From: Physcia stellaris
Taxonomy: Eukaryota; Ascomycota; Lecanoromycetes; Caliciales; Physciaceae
DNA: 64,000 nt
Assembly: GCA_018902385.1 (NCBI GenBank)
Contig: JABSSW010000073.1
Span: 62,001 to 126,000, forward strand
Direction: 5' to 3'
Shown: one piece after another, positions 56,230 to 64,000 of the stretch
How positions within the stretch are numbered: the stretch's first letter is position 1
How the letters are laid out: every line of letters starts with the position of its first letter
Made by a program: the position numbers and the translations under genes
The notes under the pieces: generated by a model
The model's input: the letters and a program-made list of their open reading frames with translations, nothing else
What the model was told of the DNA's origin: nothing
Database searches by the model: none

Positions 56230-58731
56230 CGGGGGTTGCTTGACGCAGTAGCTCGATACTCAGATTTGTCAGTGAGGTACTCGTACAATGTCATAGCCTA
56301 TCAGCCGATATTTCCCAGAAATTAATTATTTAGGCAAGCAGGGCCCTCCATCTTGGTAAATGGACGCCCCGAGACTCGGAGCTGCGGCCGAAGGCCATCC
56401 GACCCAAATCTTCTGTCAAAGCTCGAATTTGGCATACAAAAGTGATCGTTGTGTTGAAGATATCCCAGAGCAATCTATCTATTACCTACTTGTCTATCTA
56501 CCTGTCTATCTAACTGTCTATCCACTTGTCTACCTAAGTATGTCGATATATCGCTAACTACCAACCTCACTACTTACCTACCTCGCTATCTCCCTATCTT
56601 CCCGTCTATTGCGCCCATCTATTCATTTGTTTCGAATCTGACCCACAACTCAAATTAACCAAAATTGAAGAATTTCACAGCATAGTATGACTGCGGTATT
56701 GGTTTCGCAGTCATATTCTAATGATAAGTCCCGATTTCAGGCCTTCGAGTTCCCGTTAACGACGTTGAGCCTATCTGCTCTTCAAACCTCTTTTGATGCT
56801 TAATTAAAACGAGTTGCTCATAAATGACAATACAAACCATTATCGAGTCCGAAAGTATCGCTGCAAATGCGACGAATGAAGAAAACGCGAAAGCAGATAA
56901 GGTATTTGATGTTTTCTTCGATTTTCTTGATACATGATAGTTGGAGGACGCGATGGCTTGAGTGAGATCATCTTCATGTCGGAGTCAGGAAGGTGGGAGG
57001 CGATTTCGAGGGCCTTTCCGGGCTGGGGGGTCCATTTACCAAGTAGGGGGTCCGTCTGCTAATGTAGCCATAATCCAAGGATGATGAGTTATAGGCTCTC
57101 ACGGTCAATGCTGTGAATAGTATTCGAAGTCGCCGCGTCCGCAAAAGTCTTTTCTGACAATCATCACTATATTGGGGCTGTCCGATGCGGTTGTTATCAC
57201 GATTGTGCTACTTATTTTTCCGGAGCGCTTTTGCAACCAACGTCACGATGTGGTCACAATCACAAACCATCCCATTCCCGCACAGCTATGTTTTCCGCAT
57301 CCATTCCCATCCAACCTTAGCTTGGCTTATCTCTCCGATGAAATCAAAGCGCACGCAACTTGGGAACCTAACTACGACCATTCCCGCAGCACAACCGCCA
57401 ATTCGTACCAAGGCCGTTTTGTAGCGAGGAGGAATCTGTGGGGGACACGCAGGACGATGGGGGTTCTGGGCTTGGTATTGCTGGGCTCAGGGCAATGACA
57501 CAAGAGAAGTCCTGCGGGGATAAAGGAAGGAGGAAGGAGGGGAGGCGAAGGGGGAAAGGGGGCTTGAGGGGATGTTTAGCTTGATGAGATCGGGTAAGGT
57601 AGAGTGAGAGGGGGGATGTAAGGGAGGAGTTCACGTACGCCATCTTCCAAGAACCGCTTGATTTTTTCTCCTTTCTAAACAGATACACCAAAGCTAAAGC
57701 CCCCATAATATCAGCCAAATGCCCAGCATTACAGCTGCAATTTCTATATCATCCTCGCCCTCCCTCTCCCCTCCAAAACTCACCCATCCCCTTCCTGGCA
57801 TTCCTAGTACCTCTTCATCCCCTAAAGATCCCATTTTCGAGCCCAGATGCCAAAATTCCCTCTCCTCTAACCGCCACCCGTAAAACTCGCGTCTCTGTTC
57901 TTAATCTTGAGCCATTCTGCCGCGTCAATTGATGGCGTTTTTTTACAATCCAGGCGGAAAAGCAGGTGATTATGACAAGCCGCGAAACACGACTGCATAT
58001 AATGCAGCGGGCGTAAACGGCGTCGAAGAGATAGCTGTTTGTGCGGGTTTGGGTCGAGATTTGCGGTAGTCATATTATATAGTATTGTTTGAGTATGTGT
58101 TGCGGAGACACTGGTAGGTAGTGCTAGGTTGTTGTTATTTGTTATGAGGTAGGATACAGGAGCTGTTGATCCAGTGGCGACTTATCCTCTTCGAGCTTGT
58201 AGTGAGCTTGGTATTTGCGGCTGTATAGATGTCGATTTACTGAAATAGTATGGTGCGTTTTGTGGAGAGGAATGACTGAATGGGAGTTTTCGATTTGATT
58301 GATTAATTTCTGATCGCTGTGCATATTGGAGACTTCCTTCGCGCTCGTTTGTTCTTGACCCATCAAAAGGAGACCCCGTGAATGTTTACTGAAAGAAGAA
58401 AATCTCATCGAGCGAAGGCTTGATCTGCTATTGAGATCGGAATTGATGCTTCAATTCGGATGCTTAAGAAAGTATGGACGTTCTCGGTCATGCTGCGATA
58501 GGTAGCGAGACTCGTCCTAGGTTGTTGAGTACTCTCGACATGCTATCGATGTAAATTGAGTTCGCGTCTCGAACAAGAGTCCGGATGATGAATGAAAGTG
58601 TCGGTGCTCTATAGGTCTATAATCAATATACCAAGTTAATCAAAATGCCAAACAAGATAACTCCAATCCCCAAATGAGTATTGACTAATTAGGGAAAACA
58701 GCGGGTCTTGATCACACATCGACACTGATTT
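56230..58731. other. Gene-free spacer with tetranucleotide repeat
   Basis: 2.5 kb without a supportable gene. At about 56472-56620 there is a degenerate CTAT/CTAC/CTGT microsatellite. The frames at 57172-57498 and 57368-57718 lie opposite each other and have no domains. A G-rich to purine-rich stretch lies at 57520-57630. Confidence 0.4.
56472..56620. repeat. Degenerate CTAT-type microsatellite
   Basis: Repeats of ctat, ctac and ctgt units (e.g. ctatctattacctacttg) alternate over about 150 bp with increasing decay toward the right. Confidence 0.7.
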
Positions 58732-60508
58732 CTATCCGGCGAGTCGCAAACCTTCATCTTCAGCGAGCTGGTCCTGCGTAAAGTCGCCGTTAAGCCGATC
58801 GAGATATTTGTCAAACCGCCCAGAGATCTCAATCACTTCGCTCAAGTACTTATAAGTCAGGACAGTCCCCTTCCATTCGGCATACTGCCTCGCAGTGGTA
58901 ATCGCGTTCCTAATCTGCCTACCGTTCATCTTTTCTTCCTTCAAATCCTCCAGATGATCGCGCAGATCAGCGATGTCGACCTTATCATCCTCCGCGAAGG
59001 ACTCTAATCGGTTGATGAAGTTTTCCCAGATGCGCAGGCGCTGGTAAGGGCCCAAGACCGGATAGTGCAAGGCGAGTTGAATGCGGGATTTGAAAGCTTC
59101 GTCGAAGGTGCCCACACGATTACTTGTGAGTACGAGAATGCCTTCGTAGTATTCCAGCACGCGCAAGAAGACGGAGACGAGTGCATTTCGCTCCATGTCT
59201 TCGAGGCTGCGCTGTTCGAGGAAAACATCGGCTTCGTCGAGGAGTACCACACAACCCCAGATCTTGCCCAGATGCAGGACGGATTCGAGGTATTTCTCGA
59301 CGTCTTCGGCTTTGGTGCCGACATCTCCGCACGTCACGCGGTAGAGAGGCTTCTCTGCAATTTCGGCCACGCTTTCTGCTGTTAGTGTCTTGCCTGTGCC
59401 CGGGCCTCCATGCAGTAGCAGGATGAGGCCGTTTCCTTTGCCCATTATCAGGTCTGTTCCTTTTTCGGCGGCCAATTGTTTGCTGACAAGGGCTTCAATA
59501 AGATCGCGGGCTTTGCGCTCGATGACCAGGCTTTTAAACGCTTCCTTGTTCCATTTCACGTCTGAGATGCGGTCGGCAGCAAGGTCAAACCATTTCTTGA
59601 TTCGAAGGTTGTAACCTTTGATCTCTAGCGGGAGAAGGAGCTCGAATTGCTCGTTAGGTGGCACATCTCGAGCCAGAACTTCCGGTCCAAGCTCGTCCTC
59701 CGAACTAGATCTGCTTGACCCGCTGTCTGGATGCAAAGTATAGTAGGTCTTTAGGTCAACCATATATCGCTCATCGGCCTGCAGTATTCATTGAATTAGC
59801 TCTGCCCAAAATCCAATGACAGAAGGACTAACTAAGTTTTGAATACTCTCCTTTTCGGTGGCTTGGTATGATACAAAACAGCGGCTGCGACATTTCCAGA
59901 AGGTCTTACCACGTCTCCGACAGTTATCAACAATCTCAGCTGATGCATACTGTATGGGGAACACATTCAATTTCGATATCTTCTGTTTTCCAATAGCATC
60001 TTTGGTCTTGTCGACTTGCGCTGTAATCTTTCCTTTAACCTTGGTGTCTATATCATTCTCGACAGCTGGAATTTTAAGATAGAGCGTTGAATGTCGACGA
60101 TAGAAATTTCCGTTAAAAGCCCAATGCCAGACGGCGACCTCGCAGACGTGAACCGTAATTTTATTTTTTGCTATCCTCGCGCCAGCGTCCTGAGAGTCGT
60201 ACAAAGACATTATCTTCTTTGACTGGGACGTAGCGGCTTGCCTACCTGAGACCGTCTCATTGTGATCGATCTTTGACCACGATTTGGAAACGTAACCCTG
60301 GTATTGGCCGTCGACACACGAGACAAGGAGGTCTCCTGGCTTGAATAGATAGCGAAGGAACTTCGGCAAAATCCTATCCTGGGCTAGTAAGGAGTCTGCA
60401 GTGGCGTACTCGTCTGCATATTGCTCCGTAATGTAAGCCAGAAGTAGAGATAGTTGAGCTTTAGCGTGCCCAGGGAGATTATCCTGGAACTTCTCCAAGA
60501 ATTTGCGG
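58732..60508 (-). CDS. AAA+ ATPase with DUF7025-type N-terminal region, 5' partial
   Basis: Two exons are clear (60508-59833 and 59778-58732) with a 54-nt phase-0 intron. The upstream exon belongs to the DUF7025-type region (LPKFLRYLFKPGDLLVSC, VHVCEVAVWHWAFNG, FPIQYASAEIVDNCRRRGK). The downstream exon carries the ATPase: Walker A GGPGTGKTLTAESVAE, Walker B VVLLDEADVFLE, sensor ILVLTSNRVG, and a lid with NGRQIRNAITTAR. The family is abundant in filamentous fungi with poorly known substrates. An acceptor site (CTATAG) just before 60508 shows that more 5' exons should exist. Within about 100 bp the sequence turns into the AT-rich retroelement, so the 5' end is lost or displaced. Confidence 0.8.
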
Positions 60509-60989
60509 CTATAGAAAAGAGGATAATTAGCACAGTGGCAGGGGGTCAGGATCGAGGCCCAATAGGGTCATATAATCGAGTGCAATGCTCTTGGTGTAAG
60601 GTGTGTGAATTATGACTATCTAGAAAAATGTTACAGGCGATTTTGTAGAAGATCGAATGTCAAACATATAAAATTAATCACGTGCAATTCGCTTAATGAA
60701 TCAATAATCAATTTTTTGTTATTTTTTTTCAACAACTTTTTCTCATAGCAAAATGCTGTCTTCAGCATCATTTCATTAAATCATCTTCAATCAGACAGCA
60801 TACATTTTTTAATGCATAGCAATATTGACATCGAAAATCAGATCAAATAAATCACGTTGTACGTCGCAAAAAAGAAAATTCGTAAAACAAATATCGAAAA
60901 ATGTCGAAAATTCATAGAAATAGAACTTTATTTTCGTCACAATTGCATGATATCAAATATGATTGTTTGCAAATTCGAAATGCCGAAAT

Positions 60990-61230
60990 CGTATGTTGAT
61001 TCGAAAATCTTGAATTTGCACGTTTTGAGATCTTGCGCATTGTCGAAGAACGAAACCACTTTGTATGCGAAAACAACAGATATTTCAAGTTTATTGACGA
61101 TTGTTGACGTGTTCGAAAAAATGATCGTTTTGTATGCACATTTTGCAATTATCTCAAGATTCTAGTCGTTGTTAAATGTCAGAGAACAGAACAATTTTGT
61201 ATGCAAATTTGACAGATATCTCAACAACAG
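60990..61230. repeat. Imperfect tandem repeat of about 80 bp
   Basis: Three diverged units each contain a core like ttttgtatgca followed by acagatatctcaa, at about 61060, 61130 and 61195. No coding meaning is evident. Confidence 0.55.
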
Positions 61231-63063
61231 TTATACTTTTTGATTCGATATGCTTCGACTTTTATATGATTTTTATTTTCATTTTCGACAGTTTCTTATG
61301 TTTCGATTTCGAAATCAAATTCACAACAGAATTTAAAAATGACATTCAGACGAGATTTTTCGTAATATTAATCATGTCAGCGATCACGATGAACGCATCG
61401 ATATTCATAACAACATTAACAATACATACAATATCAACGATATCATCAACAGAAAAACACAAAGATTGCTTTTCTTCATAGAAGTTCGTATTCGAAACAG
61501 AAGAATTCATTGTGATAATCGATACAAAAAAATACATCGTCGAGCAAAACAATTGCTTCTCATCATAGAAATCGATATTCGTGATTTCAAAAATGACATT
61601 CGAAGTGATGACAGTGACAGTCGAAGCAGAAATACAAATAGAAATCGAAAATATGCTAAAGTCGATAAATATAATGAAACAACGATTTCAATCAAATGAG
61701 AATGTTTGAATATCGATTGTATAAATTTGAAAATCGATATCGATGTTGAAATCGAAAGCAAAAAATGCAAAAAACTCGTAAAAAATATGAGTCAAATCAA
61801 AAATCTTTTTTGTCGTTTTCGAATTCTTGATTTGCTGTATCGACGAATTTTTCGAAATTGCATTCATTGCAATATCAAAATCAAAAGTTTCAATAGCAAA
61901 ATCATTCATGTTCATGAGATGCTTGAAAAACGACATATTCATTGCGATCGAAATTTTCAAATTTTCGAAAAATAATGCGAACGAGTTTTTCGAAAATGCG
62001 TCATACGTGACAATCAAAGCAAAAATTTTCTGATTCAGAATTTTCATATCAACAGTGTTGCAACGACTTCAATCAAATGAAATATTCGAAGCTGATTCGA
62101 TATCGAATGCGAACGAATTTTTCGAAATTTCGTCAAATGTAATAATATAATCAAAAATCTTCTTTTTTGCAGTGACGACAATTCATTTGTCAGATTCAAA
62201 AACAAAAATTTCATCGATTGTTTCGATATCATCAGAATTCATGACAATTGTATTGTTTTTCGACAAATCGCATGACATTTTCTTCAAAATGAACGAAAAT
62301 TTGTCATCAAGACAGATTTCGAGTGATGATTTTTGCAAACACGAAGAAACAAATCAATTGATCAATTTCGAAACAATAGACTTTGCGAGAATCTCGATAT
62401 TCGTAATATTCACAACTGTACAGATCTTCGATATTTCAGATCGTATTTGCTTCAGAACAAGCGAAAACTCGTTGACGACAAAGATTTCAAATAACGTTGT
62501 AACAAACGCAAATCATTTGCAAAATTCAAAAACAAACATTTTGTCAATTGATTCAGCATCATAGTCATTCACGATATTTGCATTGATTTTTTTCAAAATA
62601 AATTGTTGCTGTTTTTGAATAAACGAAAATTCGTAGAATTTTTGAGTTCGAACAACATCACGATCAACGAAATTTTGAAATTGTTGTTGCAAAATCTTTC
62701 GAATTTTCTTTTGACGTTTTCGTTTTTTTTTTGTCGAAACTTTCGTTTTGCAATGATACAAATATCGTACAGATTAGACATGAATTTGCTGAACAGATAG
62801 ATAACAAAATTTTTGTTGTTGAGTTTTCGAATTCAGCATTCGATAACAATAGACAGTCAAATTGTTTCGTCGTCAATCAACATAATATCTTTCGTATTGT
62901 TTTCGTAATCAAGTTCAACAAAAAAGAAATTCTTGATGCGTTCGTAATATTTCTTAACAATTTCATTTTCTTGTTGCATGATGCGAAGATTGTGCAGTAA
63001 TTCGTATTTGAATATAACAAATTTTTCGAAAACAGATTTTTTGACAACATATTGTTCGCAAAA

Positions 63064-63165
63064 TACAATTGATTTTTTGATAACAGATTTTTTGACAGCA
63101 GATTTCTTGACAGCAAATTTTTTGACAGCAAATTTTTTGACAGCAAATTTCTTGACAACAAAATA
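63064..63165. repeat. 15-bp tandem repeat inside the Gag fossil
   Basis: About six units of the type ttgacagcaaatttt follow each other with small changes. On the minus strand they read as a repeated five-residue VKKFA-like motif. Confidence 0.75.
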
Positions 63166-64000
63166 TTGTTCGCAAATCAATTGAACGAATCTCGTCTTGT
63201 CGATCTCGTTAAATGATTTTTTGTCAAGCATGATCATTATTTTTTTCTCGTTGTTGATTCATTCAGATGTCTGATCGATGAATTGAATTCATACAATCTC
63301 AATTCAGTCTTGAGTAAATAAATTCGGACGTAATTTAGACTGCAAATTGACGAGAAATTGACGATCGTTTTCAGCGATTTCATCGAAGAAACGAAACATG
63401 TTGTTGATATCGATTAATGCAAAACGAAACGACTTCAGCCAAATGAATAAGCAGACTATCGAGATCGAGTTTTGAAACAAAATGTCGAAATCATTGCGAT
63501 GAATGCTGAAATACAAATCGATTGTTTTTGACAAAAGATACACGCTCTGTTCGTTAATTCTGTATCATGAACGAAGTATTCACGATCAGCATCGAGTAAT
63601 TGACGTTTCAGAAAATGATAAAAGCGTTCGCACGAATATCGAGATCGTTAATAGATGTGTGTTTTGATTGAGTTGTTTTAGAAGTTTAATCAAATCAATA
63701 ATAGCAGTTTTTCGTAATCGCTTTTTCTCAATATTCGTATTGAGAATTCAAGCAATCGATATAAAAATATGTCTGGAATTTTGCTTGCAAACAGTGCAAA
63801 ATATCAAATCAAAAAAACAACTCGAAAATATACAAATCTAAATTCGAAAAATTCAGCGACGAAAAGTACAACGCGTTGATCAGAATTTCGTCGTCATTTC
63901 AAATCGTATGCAATTGAAATTTCAAGAGTCGATAATAGTAATATAGAAAACTTCGTCGTTCGAAAAAATAGACAATCGATAAAATTGTTGCCGTATAGTA

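Larger units (their letters stand above)
60640..64000 (-). mobile_element. LTR-retroelement fossil (Gag region), partial
   Basis: An AT-rich block runs to the right edge with composition like the copia fossil, though CT and AG are less fully lost. Minus-strand fragments near 62.86-63.54 kb look like a retrotransposon Gag (e.g. LLHNLRIMQQENEIVKKYYER). Family assignment is uncertain and no LTR pair is visible because the window ends inside it. It is broken by many interruptions. The left limit near 60.6 kb is approximate. Internal short tandem repeats lie at 60990-61230 and 63064-63165. Confidence 0.6.

Noticed and set aside
57172-57718. Overlapping frames on both strands near 57.2-57.7 kb
   Set aside because: Both are short, mutually antisense and without recognisable motifs.
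1-64000. CRISPR arrays, operons and ribosome binding sites
   Set aside because: Spliced genes and fungal families show this is a eukaryotic nuclear sequence, and no spaced direct-repeat array is present.

Overview
The window is nuclear DNA of a filamentous ascomycete (Pezizomycotina). Genes carry short GT-AG introns of about 30 to 140 nt with CTAAC/CTGAC-type branch sites. The families are typically fungal: a SAT4/rhodopsin-type membrane protein, a GT62 mannosyltransferase, a GH30 glycanase, a TRS85-like subunit, a LITAF-domain protein, a DUF7025-type AAA ATPase and several F-box proteins. Two AT-rich blocks (38.7-43.8 kb and 60.6 kb to the right edge) are retroelement fossils ruined by a RIP-like process. 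I cannot place the class or species.

Layout. 0.9-2.2 kb: a probably broken gene of unknown function. 4.0-15.1 kb: a run of ubiquitin/SUMO-type genes, namely a four-exon Ulp1/C48-like protease, a RING protein and two tandem F-box paralogues, with long gene-poor spacers. 16.5-17.5 kb: a DUF6601-like membrane protein with one frame break. 18.8-22.5 kb: a Mnn9/Van1-like mannosyltransferase facing a secreted GH30 enzyme tail to tail. 23.1-23.6 kb: a 509-bp MITE. 24.1-24.7 kb: a small secreted protein. 26.2-27.8 kb: a nine-exon rhodopsin-like membrane protein. 29.1-30.6 kb: a class A FAD monooxygenase. 32.8-34.3 kb: a third F-box protein. 35.8-38.3 kb: an oxidosqualene cyclase. 38.7-43.8 kb: a complete-ended Ty1/copia fossil. 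44.7-45.6 kb: a LITAF-domain protein. 47.0-49.4 kb: a TRS85-like TRAPP subunit, divergent from a delta(24)-sterol-reductase-like flavoprotein (49.8-51.5 kb). 52.4-53.7 kb: a multispanning membrane protein. 54.9-56.2 kb: an endonuclease/exonuclease/phosphatase-fold protein. 58.7-60.5 kb: an AAA+ ATPase whose 5' part runs into the second AT-rich element.

How genes may work together. The OSC, the delta(24)-reductase-like protein and the FAD monooxygenase could act on one triterpenoid or sterol scaffold, but housekeeping genes lie between them, so this is only an inference. The protease/RING/F-box stretch looks like fast-evolving accessory content rather than a known pathway.

The strongest unusual signal is the mutation spectrum of the copia element. 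Its two 144-bp LTRs differ at 22 positions by my hand alignment. Every one is a transition whose C member is followed by a pyrimidine (CpT or CpC). None is at CpA, the usual RIP target, or at CpG. The interior is almost empty of CC, CT, AG and GG while CA, TG and CG persist. This points to a non-canonical, CpY-directed RIP-like process.
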